In this document: positions 54,691 to 64,000 of the stretch, piece after piece
How positions within the stretch are numbered: position 1 is the first letter of the stretch
Layout of the letters: each line of letters begins with the position of its first letter
Assembly: GCA_022702705.1 (NCBI GenBank)
Contig: CM040421.1
Coordinates: forward strand, 65,408,197 to 65,472,196
Direction of reading: 5' to 3'
Length of the DNA stretch: 64,000 nt
Source of the DNA: Papilionanthe hookeriana x Papilionanthe teres
Taxonomy: Eukaryota; Streptophyta; Magnoliopsida; Asparagales; Orchidaceae
Program-made: the position numbers and the translations under genes
The notes under the pieces: model-generated
The model's database searches: none
What the model was told of the DNA's origin: nothing
What the model saw: only the letters and a program-made list of their open reading frames with translations

Positions 54691-56076
54691 TTGTCTAGAA
54701 TTAAAAATGATATTATTTCGGAAGAAATTATAAATGAGAAATTCCCTGATGAATCTTTATATGTTATTCAAAGATACAAAACACCGTGGTATGCTGATAT
54801 TAGTAATTATTTAGTTAGCAATATTTTACCTTATGACTTGGATAATAAATTTATTAAGAAATTTAAATATGATGCTAAATCTTATATTTGGGAAGAACCT
54901 CATTTATTTAAAATTGGTAAAGATTCTATGATTCGAAGATGTGTACCTTATGAAGAAACTTTTACTATTATTCAAAAATATCATGATTCTGATTTTGGAG
55001 GACACTTTGGCATAGATAAAACTGCATTTAAAATTTTAAATTTTGGATTTTATTGGCCTACCTTATTTAAAGATGTGAGACAATATGTGAAAACATGTGA
55101 TCGATGTCAAAGGATGGGAATATATCTAGGAAAGATGAAATGCCTTTAAACTATATAATGGAAGTTGAAATTTTTGATATATGGAGATTAGACTTTATGG
55201 GACCATTTGTTCCATCATCTGGAAAAATTTATATTTTATTAGCAGTTGATTATATTTCAAAGTGGATTGAAGTCTGTTGCTTTACCAAGCTGTGATTCCA
55301 AAAGTGTTTCTAAATTCTTAAAGAAAATGATATTTTCAAGATTTGGAATGCTTAAGGTAATTATCACCGATGGTGGAAGTCATTTCAGGAATATAAGAAT
55401 TCAATCATTACTTAAAAATTTGGAATCAAACATAGAATTGCAACTCGCTTATCACCCTCAAACTAGTGGAATGGCTTAAGTATCAAACGAGAGAAATTAA
55501 AAGAATTTTAGAAAAGATCTGTTAATCCTAAAAGAGCTGATTGGGTTGATAAACTTAATTCGCATTATGGGCTTATAGAAGAGTTTATAAGACACCAATC
55601 GGAATGTCACCTTACCGGTTAATTTATGGTAAACATTGTCACTTACACAGTAGAACTTGAACATAAAGCTTATTGGGCGATAAAGGAGTTTAATTTTAAT
55701 TTGAATAAAGCGAGGAGAAAAACGATTATTGCAATTAAATGAGATTGAAGAAATTAGAAACGAATCATATGAAAATGCGAGGATTTATAAAGAGAAAATG
55801 AAGATGTTGCATGATAAGAAAATTTCAGGAAAATTTTTTGAGTCTGGACAAAAAGTTTTACTGTTTAATTCTCGCTTAAGACTTTTTCCTGGAAAATTAA
55901 GATTTAAATGGATTGGACCTTATTTTGTTGAGAAAGTATACCATTATGGAGCTGTGGATATTAAAGATCCCAAAACTGGAAAAATTTTTAAAGTAAATGG
56001 ATTAAGATTGAAGCCTTATTTGGGAGATATTAAGAAGATTTATAAAGAGGCTTATGAATTGAGTCAACCTGATTAA
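54691..56076 (+). pseudogene. Athila integrase
   Basis: The frame 54691-55149 contains the HHCC zinc finger (H-D-S-D-F-G-G-H-F-G, then C-D-R-C-Q) near residues 97-143. The core follows in two shifted frames: D-F-M-G-P-F and D-Y-I-S-K-W-I-E (55104-55295), then I-T-D-G-G-S-H-F and Y-H-P-Q-T (55246-55479). After more breaks, 55729-56076 is the C-terminal part (G-Q-K-V-L-L-F, W-I-G-P-Y-F-V, V-N-G-x-R-L-K-P-Y-L). No chromodomain is seen, as expected for Athila. Confidence 0.9.
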
Positions 56077-56636
56077 AGATTTACTTAAGTCGGGCTGAGG
56101 ACGTTAAACCAAGAGCTTTGTGGGAGGCAACCCATAATTATCTTGTGTTTTTGTGTTTTGATGAAAGGTTATGCCTCGATCTTGATTAATTTTATATTAC
56201 TTTAGAAAAATTTGATGCTCATAAGTCTTGGTTGACTTAGGCTGAAAATTACTTTGAGGTATGTAAGATTTAAAAATAGGATCACTCTATTTTAAATATG
56301 AGTAAAAAGGAGATAAAGTTAACCTTCATTATGATAGTTTACGATGTGAGTTATCGGGTCTAAATTACTCTTATCAGTATAATTTACCTAACTTGGAGAA
56401 CGAAATTTTGAAAATTTGACGATTAGGCGAAACGGAGTTGAACATAGTTCCGGCGCCTAGGCGCCAGATTCGGCGCCTAAACGCCACGGTTACTGGGTCG
56501 TGCAAAAATAAAAAATTTTCAGTTTTCCACACGAATTTCCCCTTTAAATATATCCATTCTCTTCCCTAACCATCAAACAATCAGAATTACGTCCCTTACA
56601 TTTCATTCTTGAGAGATTTGAGAAATTTTTGAAGAA

Positions 56637-57005
56637 ATGGAAAGGAGAAATCATGGAGAAGAGGCTAGGGACAAGGTCTCGAGGGATCCTCGGCCCTACT
56701 TCAATGGTTTCATCGCTGTAAGTTTAGAGAAAATTTCTAGTCGTTTAGATAAGTTTGAAGAAGATTTTAAAAGGATTGGAGATTGCCTTCATGAGATGTT
56801 TCATCAAGTTGAACATCTAGAATGGCAAATGAAACTTCAATTTGATCATATTGCGGCTTATCAAGATGCTCAAGTTGAAATGTATGCGAAGAACAAGTGG
56901 ATCGATGAAAAGATGGCTACGGATTTCCCGAGAGTGTTAGTCTTCTTTCCAAGTGGAATACACAATTTCCCTTATGAAGATTACAATATTCTGGTAAAGA
57001 GATAG
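56637..57005 (+). pseudogene. Athila post-pol ORF, coiled-coil-like, unknown function
   Basis: The 122-residue frame from ATG 56637 starts in charged sequence (M-E-R-R-N-H-G-E-E) followed by a heptad-rich stretch (residues about 25-75; L, I and F spaced by E, K and D). It is intact within these limits. It lies between pol and the env-like region, where Athila elements have variable open frames. Whether it is translated is unknown. Confidence 0.45.
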
Positions 57006-57784
57006 TTATTATGGTTTGTTGAGTCGTTGTATCGATTTAGAGAATCGATTGTGTTTGTTAGTATATTTGCTTTCATGTTCAATGTGTGTTGTATTTGCTT
57101 TGAACTTGTTATGATTGAGTGTGTATTAGGAACTTGAATCAAATGTAGTACTTATCTGGAATGTATTGAGTTAAAATTGAAGATTTTAAATGGAAATTAG
57201 TGAGTTTGATTGAAAACCTTATGTTTGATTGGTGGATTCAATATTTAATTTTTATAAATTTTTCAAAAATGTTGTGGAAGTTAGAAACTGAAGCCCTACT
57301 CTGATATGAGTAATTGGAAGTCGAATTTATGAATTTTGGTGGAAAAATAAATTTTAAAAAAGATTTTTGTGAAAGGCGAGTCTGGCGCCTAGGTGCCAGA
57401 AGTCGGCGCCTAAGCGCCAGTTCGGCCTGCTACCCGAAAATTACCATTTAAACCCCCAAAAGCCATTTTTGACGCCTAAGCTTCATCTTCTTCCCCATTT
57501 TCGTGAAAATACATCCTCTAGATCCATTTTGAGGTCAAAACATTAAGGATTTGAGTGCGAAACCACTCGATTTCTTCGTCTCAATGTCAGATCTACACTT
57601 TAAACCATTTATTTTCGATTTTCACCATAGATTTTCCCAGTTTTTGCTAAGAACCAAAATTTTGAAAAAAATTTTGATTTTTAGTGATTTCTTTGGATTT
57701 TTAAACTTATTTTAAGTTTTATAAACTTAAAAAGAGTTTAAATCTTTGATTCCTAAATTAGTTCTTGTTTTCTTTCACGTTTAG

Positions 57785-58946
57785 ATGGATCCAAAATCTA
57801 AGTGCGGGAAAGGACGAGAAAACTTTGATAGCAGCGAATTTCCAACTGTGGCTGCACATTTTCGCTTTCACGAACTTGCGTCGTCGAGAAAGTTCATCTC
57901 GGAACGAAGTTTTTATCATCCTGGGGAGATGATCGAAAACACTATCGTTGCGCACAACTGGCAACGATTTTGTTACTTTACTGCTATTACTGTTATCCCG
58001 ATTGTTTGAGAATTTTTTTCAAATTTTTTGGATGCTGAAGATTCTGAAGTCTTTGTTAGAGGAATCGGAGTAGGATTTACTCCAGAAAGAATCAACATAT
58101 TTTATGGCCTACCACCGAATATTGAGTGATATTATTCTGGATTATCACCATCTGAGAGTGATTTGGATATGATTATTGCATATTTGATCGACGATGCTTG
58201 GATCTTGGAAGATCGAGAACGAGCAAAGGGTAAATTTCAAATCTTCCAAGCTGAATGGTGTATCTAAAGCATAGCACTACTTTATTTCTGCAAGATTGTT
58301 ACCTTCCAACCACCTGAGTGAAGTGACTAGAAATCGAGCGATCTTAAATTACTGCATTCAAGAGAGGAAGCCTATTGATGTCGGAAGCATTATTTATGAT
58401 TCTGTGGAGTCTACTGCGAGATCCAGCACTTCTGTTGGATTGGGATTTCCTTCTTTGATTTATTCGTTATGTGTTAATGATGGAGTCAGTGCTTATATTT
58501 TTGAGGAGAAGCTGAAGTCTACTAAGCCAATTGGGCAGGAGAGTGTTAGTATCTATGATCGTCTTTGAGGGAAGAGATCGACCGCTCCTTCTACTTCTGC
58601 ACATACTTCAGGTAGACCTTCTACTTCTAGACCCTCTACTTCTGCTGAGCCACCATGAGATTTATGGGAGTCAATGCATGATCGGTTTTTAGAATAGCAG
58701 CAGAAGTTATTTCAGACTCACTGCAGGATAGATACTATTGAGAGAAAACTAGATCATTTATCTGATTATACCCAGAGGAAGAGTAGTTACGATGCAGAGT
58801 ATGATGAAGCCCTAGTCAGATTTCTGAAGGGTGAACATGATGTTAGTTTTCCTACTTTTCCTAGCTTTACACCATTTGTGGATCATAAGGACGTTGAGTT
58901 TTTCTTTGGTGATGATGATAACGATGAGGCGACAACTAGTGATTAG
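57785..58946 (+). pseudogene. Athila env-like / 'putative plant transposon protein' region
   Basis: The ATG at 57785 opens 74 codons with S-R-K-F-I-S-E-R and N-W-Q-R-F-C. A TGA at 58007 stops the frame. It continues past it with V-F-V-R-G, F-T-P-E-R-I-N and F-Y-G-L-P. After further breaks, 58296-58568 has L-P-S-N-H-L-S-E-V-T-R-N-R-A and G-F-P-S-L-I-Y-S-L-C. This order is typical of the 3' gene of Athila elements, annotated either as env-like or as a plant transposon protein domain. A Ser/Thr-rich and then acidic tail ends at TAG 58944. Function is unproven in any case. Confidence 0.7.
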
Positions 58947-60250
58947 TAGTAGAGAGATCTTTATGCAGTGCTACTCTGTTGTTAGTTAGTTTTGTTTGGA
59001 TTGTTTGTTAGTTTATGTTTGATGTGTGTTGTTTAGTTTATGTACTTGTGTGGATGGATTATATTGTGTTGAGACTGATGTTAGAGTTAATTTATATGTT
59101 GTTTTAGTTTAATGTTTAGTACTTAATTATTTTGTTTTGTTTTAATTCTGTTTCAAATTTAATATCATCATAAAATTAGCCTGCTCACCTTTCTATATAC
59201 ATGCTTCAATTTTATCTTAATTATTCATAAAAACATGTTTAGAAGTTAATTTTTCTTTTTAAGATTTTTTTGTTTACATACTTACTAAAAATACTTATGA
59301 TTTTCTTTCTCTCGTACTTTCAAATTATCATAGTATACCAAAACTTAAGTTTGGGGGAAGGAAAAATCCATTCAAAATTAAATTTTATTTGTCCTTAAAG
59401 AGCTAATACTTTCTTAAAAATAGAAACTTTTTAACATAACTTAAGGAATGAAGAATTTATTTGAGATCACTTTTATTTTTGAAATTATAAACAATTTAGT
59501 AAAAATTAACCAAAATTTTACTAACTTTGATTGATTTTAAGAATAGAATTATTTAACTTAAAGAAGGAAGAATGAGAAAAAGAATTTTTCTATTCATGAT
59601 AAGAAATCATAGAATTTTAGAAATATTAAGTAATCAAAAATTATCACTTGAAAAAGAAAAGATTGGAATTCTTTTTAAATTTTTATTTATGTTATAATAA
59701 TTAAGGGGAGATGTATAAGTTTTGAAAAATATAAGTTAAGGATAGTGAAGTTCAAAACCATTAACAGGCTATCTAGATATAGTAATCCTCTCTATAAAAA
59801 AAGTTTAAAAAAAAAGTTAAAAAAAAGAAAAAAAGAAAAAAAAAGATAGAGAGGAGAAGCTTAAGGAAATGCCTAATCAAAAATTGGCTTCACTTGAATT
59901 ATCTTATAGGAAGAAAACTAATTACATACTTTACTTAATTTTTATGCATAAATATTTGTTTAGAAAAGATTTTTCAAGAAGATCTTTTTCTTGTAAATAA
60001 TCTATGAAAGCTTAATATAATAGACTTCTATTATTTTCAAAATGAATGAAAAGTTTGAAATCTTATGATTTGGTAGTTAAATATTCTTTAAATTCTTAAA
60101 ATTAAACCTAGTTAGTGAAATTGGGTTAATAATTTACTAAAGACTTTATAAAATCAAAAATTATAAGGAATCTTAAATATTTATCTTTTATTTCCAAAAG
60201 TTATATTTTATGTAGTAAAAAGAGTTACTTGAGGACAAGTAACATTTATG
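58947..60250. other. Athila 3' noncoding region
   Basis: AT-rich, with an A/G-rich run at 59790-59855. A GTTTGGGGGA word at 59349 resembles the polypurine site, but the one used is at 60251-60262. No frame of note. Confidence 0.7.
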
Positions 60251-60262
60251 TTTGGGGGATTT
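60251..60262 (+). other. Athila polypurine-type priming site
   Basis: TTTGGGGGATTT lies immediately before the 3' LTR start TGATCTATG. The position fits plus-strand priming, although only the central GGGGGA is purine. Confidence 0.6.
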
Positions 60263-62028
60263 TGATCTATGAAAAAAATACTTATTTCTTTATGTCTTAA
60301 TTCTTATTAATTTCTAAGGATATTATGCTTTAATGAAAGGTTTTTTTTTTGTATTTTTGGATGTAGGCAATGTAAAAAGGTCTAAAAAGGAAAAAGGAGA
60401 AAAAATGGAGCAAAATACCAAAAGTATAAAAAATTATGGCCTGGCGCCTAGGCGCCAGAAACTAGCGCCTACGCGCCAGACTCGATACTAAAACTGTCAA
60501 GTTTTTGACAACGTTTGATCAGTTATTTTGACGGAGTGAGCGGTTATTGGACATTCTAGAAGGCTGGCAGTTGTTCCTTAATAATAGTACATGTGATACA
60601 TTGCATTTGGCAGCTCCAAAACGGTTTTAATCGCGAAGAGGTGCGAGCCAAAGTGAAGAGGTGCGAAGAACTGGACGCGGTGTCCGGCGCCTAGGCGCCA
60701 GACCGACCTTCTAGAAGATTCATTGAATGTGGACTTGTTTTGAAGAGGTGCCTCAAGGCAACTCTTGGAGCCTATAAATAGAGGTCTAATTCTTCAGAAA
60801 ACGTGCCCCTCCCATTGTACCCCTTTCTCTTATCTACTTTAAGATCTCTCATCCTTAGAGAGAGAATTAGAGAGAGAAAATTAGGGCCACTTTTTTTTAG
60901 TTCAGTGAGTTTACTTTCAAGTTATTTCATCTGGAGTTCATTACACTGTGGAGTCAGTAGGAATCAGAAGATCTGTAGAAGAAATATTTGAGATAAGTAT
61001 ATTTTATATTTGATTCAAAGTTTAATTATCATGTTTTGTTATTTATTTTCAATGTGTTCTGAGTAATTAGTTACTTTCTTACTTCAATTATGAAGAGATA
61101 GATAAGATAATATAAAGATTCGATAGAGAATTAAAATTCAAAATATTTTCAAAACATTGTGATGACATTAATACCTGATCTTACTTTACTTTTTAAATTG
61201 GCCGTTTGAATTGTTAAAACCTGTTGAAGAGTTTAAAAACCTTATAGGAGAAGAACTCTTAACTTGTAAATGTCACATGAATCCTTGGGTAGTCGAAGGC
61301 CATGTGCGGGCTATTCATGGTGAAGTGCGAAATAAATAGGAAGATAATATTTAAAGGGCGTAGAATTGATAAGTTTTTAGAGTGATAGACTAAATTCTTA
61401 TAATTTGATCTATAGACTAGGAAAGGGTCACTAGTAGGGCCGACCATAGCCACCCTTAGACATCTAGAAGTGTGAGCCTAGATTAACCCATTACTACTAA
61501 TAATACATGCGGACCTATTCTGTAAATTAGTCGATGTTCTTTGCACTGGATCGAAAGGGTAAAGAATAGGAATACTTCTATTTGGCACAATACCATAAAT
61601 TAAATTCTCCAACGAATATTAAATTATCTTAAAAATCTTAGATTAATTGAAGGAAAGAAAGTTGTTTATCTTTTATAGAATTTATAAAATCATTTTCTTA
61701 TTATTGTTTTCTTTAAATTGCTTCTAGTAAATTAAATAGTAATTATAATCAAAATAAAAAAAAATATTTTTACTATTATATTTCTCTTTTGCTTTATAGA
61801 AAAATTATTTCTATAATTCTTCCACTGTGGGATCGATACTGGGGTCTTTGTTTAAAAACCCTACATTACTTGAAACGATACGTATACTTGTGTAGTACCC
61901 CTAGTGTGTAAAAATATTACTTATATAATATTAATTTTATACACTAGCCGCTAATTATAAATCGAGTCAAAGCTTTTTGGCTATCTTTTGGAAGCAACAT
62001 CACCGCGTTAAGCGCGGCGGTCAGGTCA
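60263..62028 (+). repeat. Athila 3' LTR
   Basis: 1766 bp, TGATCTATG to AGGTCA, keeping the canonical TG...CA. GGCGCCTAGGCGCC palindromes at 60441-60480 and 60684-60701 are better preserved than in the 5' LTR. TATA box at 60773-60780. Confidence 0.93.
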
Positions 62029-62033
62029 CAATC
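62029..62033 (+). repeat. Athila target-site duplication, right (CAATC)
   Basis: Matches 49019-49023. Confidence 0.9.
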
Positions 62034-62565
62034 CAAGCTTTAATCTTTGTTATATAAAAAAATTAGAAATTACATGCCTTCACATAAGGTCAACCTTATT
62101 TTAAGGTCTCATCCATTGCAATATTTGATGACTCAACAGCATTTTTCGAAGGATTAGCAAGGGTGGTCAATGATATTATTGCAATTTGATATAAATTTCA
62201 TTCCTTTGTGTGCCATTAAAGGATAACATGTAGTAGAATTCTTGGTGACGCACACGTTCTCAGCAGAGTGTCCTTTAAAATTTAGAAACCACAATGCGCA
62301 ATGTTGGGAGATGTACTTTGACAGAGCTTCTTCAATGTAACAAAATAAATAATTGAAAGCAATAATTCTCAATAAAGCATGTATCTAATCAATCTTTTTC
62401 ACTCCGTCGCATGGAATGTTGAGGTTCCCCTACTACTTGATAGATTTGTGTACAAACAATGAAGCCAAATACAAAGCACTTAAAACATGATTAGAGTTGA
62501 AAATTTTAATGGAAATAAAAGATATCAACAGCCTCAGTGATTATCGACTGATTCACGATGAAGCT
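62034..62565 (+). repeat. Duplicated segment, right of Athila
   Basis: Continues the match to 23704-24235 after the insertion. Confidence 0.9.
62155..62555 (+). pseudogene. Ty3/Gypsy (Tat-like) RNase H relic, copy 2
   Basis: Near-identical to 23830-24225, with the same breaks and the N-N-E-A-K-Y-K-A-L segment at about 62455-62482. The decay thus predates the duplication. Confidence 0.55.
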
Positions 62566-63262
62566 TGTTGACCCCAATTATGGTGAGGTCTAATTTTTGT
62601 TTTAGAGCTTAGGATTAAACCATATGACTTTCTTATTGATTATCCTACAAGACTAGTGATGGGATCCACCTCACTTAAAAACTCAAACCACTTCATGACT
62701 ATTTTGTAGTCTCATTATGGGTTGTCATAAATCCTCAATATTTAGTTGATTTGGCTTAGACCAACATGGTGAATTTCAAAAAAGAGTTCCAGTAAGGCCA
62801 TGAGGCCTTATAAAAACACCTTATGACTTAGCTCGTCACTCCGCTCACACATGCACTACACTCACACCCCTTTCACCACACTTCACCCAACCCATCCACC
62901 TAAACTGAACAAAGTTTCCTAATTTCCAAAAAATTACCAAAAAACACCAAATTCCTAAACTACCCAATCCATCCCAAATTTACCAAGACAATTCCTATCC
63001 ACCAAATCCACCTTAAATCCACAATAATTCCCTAACTTCCCCAAATGTACTAAGTTCCCCAATTCCTCTTAGGAATTTCTCTTCTCTTAAGATTTAGTGG
63101 GCGAATTTTGGTATTTTGATTTATTTATATTGAATTGTTATACATTTTAAGTTTTTATTTTATTATTAATTTATTTAATCTATAAAATATGTTTATTTTA
63201 ATTTAATTGAAAAAATGACCTAAAAACCACAAAGATTTGGTGTAATAGGTCTTTACTGACCA
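62566..63262 (+). repeat. LTR-like segment (TGTTGACC...TGACCA), copy 3
   Basis: Matches 24236-24921 closely, including the G-poor A/C-rich stretch. Confidence 0.5.
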
Positions 63263-64000
63263 TGGCGGGATTATCAAAATCATTTATAGTGCATTTCTAT
63301 TTATTATAAGATTATATTCATTTTTATTTATTAAAATTTAATATATTTATTTAGGAAATTTAAAATCCATTTAAATGAGGTTTAATCTAGACAAATAAAA
63401 TTATCTAAGACCCTAAATGATATAATATTTACAAAAAAAAGCAGCTGCCAATAAAAAAGATTATATTAAATATTTGAATTTTAACTTAATCTCTATTTAA
63501 CCTAATTTAAATTAATAACTTATTATTTAAATATTTAATTAATAGAATTATCATCCAAACAAATTTTTACACACATATAAGAAATTACTTGGGCAAAATA
63601 ATTTCACTTTAACTTTAGACTAACATCATTTTAAAATTCATCCTTCTTAATGAAAACCAAACTTAAGTGGATTTTTTTAAAAAATTAGATGATCAAATAC
63701 CAAATAAATTAAGAAAAAACCACTAATCAAATTCTTCTCAATAATAGTTCTCATTCCTTTTCAAGCAATAGCTAAAATAATCTAAAATAAATAATAAAAA
63801 GAAATTGTGTGACGTATATGTAAATCTTTTTTGTTGGCATAATTTAAGAAAACTAATTGTTGAACATTCTCATTAAATTTTCGAGTTGAAATGGCCAAAA
63901 CAGTTCTAAAGTATAACCTAGAAAAGTGGAGTGTTGGACCATTAAAAAATGTGTGCTTTTGCCACGACATCTATTTTAGAGGGTTGCTATTATCCCAAAG
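63263..64000 (+). repeat. Host repeat unit, right edge of window
   Basis: Matches 24922-25685. The window stops at TATCCCAAAG, which in the partner is about 205 bp before the ATG of the At1g01500-like gene. Confidence 0.85.

Larger units (their letters stand above)
49024..62028 (+). mobile_element. Complete Athila-type Ty3/Gypsy retrotransposon
   Basis: About 13 kb: 5' LTR, tRNA-Asp primer site, gag, protease, reverse transcriptase, RNase H, integrase, an env-like 3' region, a polypurine site and the 3' LTR. Target duplication is CAATC. The gag words (L-P-D-W-L-I-I-Q-T-F-Y-N-G-L), the D-L-G-A-S-I-N-L-M-P protease and the tRNA-Asp primer place it in the Athila lineage. All coding regions have stops or frameshifts. 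The two LTRs are very similar by eye, with small differences, so the insertion is fairly recent but not new. Confidence 0.95.

Noticed and set aside
57758..57964. Minus-strand frame opposite the env-like region
   Set aside because: Shadow of the plus-strand frame that carries the recognisable domain.

Overview
The window is AT-rich, repeat-dominated nuclear DNA of a flowering plant. Three things show this: L1-type LINEs carrying the plant-type zf-RVT and RNase H domains behind the reverse transcriptase, an Athila-type Ty3/Gypsy element primed by tRNA-Asp, and relics of plant genes (an ARL1/ARF3-type GTPase and an At1g01500-like protein). The species cannot be named from the sequence. I found no intact host gene; nearly all coding sequence is decayed transposable-element DNA.

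Layout. 1-952 and 10890-11840 are the arms of a large imperfect inverted repeat. Between them lie an unassigned stretch with a possible exon remnant and two LINEs placed back to back in (TA)n microsatellites (3102-4393 truncated; 4473-10685 near full length). 12170-19700 is repeat element A: a conserved cap, about 3 kb of short dyad-symmetric tandem repeats, a conserved tail, an LTR-like start and a strikingly G-poor tract. 19705-30540 holds repeated host units: two Copia-type LTR ends, a third LINE inside (TA)n (20604-23038), a Gypsy RNase H relic, and two decayed copies of an At1g01500-like gene (25891-26564, 29101-29779). 30663-47029 is one LINE split by a nested insertion (34648-44846). 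That insertion is an Athila-like LTR with its primer site, and it is itself interrupted by element B (36033-44444), a relative of element A with different tandem arrays. 47102-47433 is a truncated ARL1 retro-pseudogene between two (TA)n tracts. 48765-64000 duplicates 23441-25685 and is interrupted by a complete but inactive Athila element (49024-62028, target duplication CAATC).

How it fits together. The most distinctive pattern is that every LINE end that can be judged, and both ends of the ARL1 retrocopy, abut (TA)n. Paralogous DNA in the window keeps a plausible unoccupied (TA)n site (28404-28446). This suggests a LINE lineage that targets TA microsatellites and may have mobilised a cellular mRNA in trans. 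A second theme is hypervariable tandem arrays of about 75-84 bp units with strong dyad symmetry, sitting at the same place in two copies of one element family but with different sequences.
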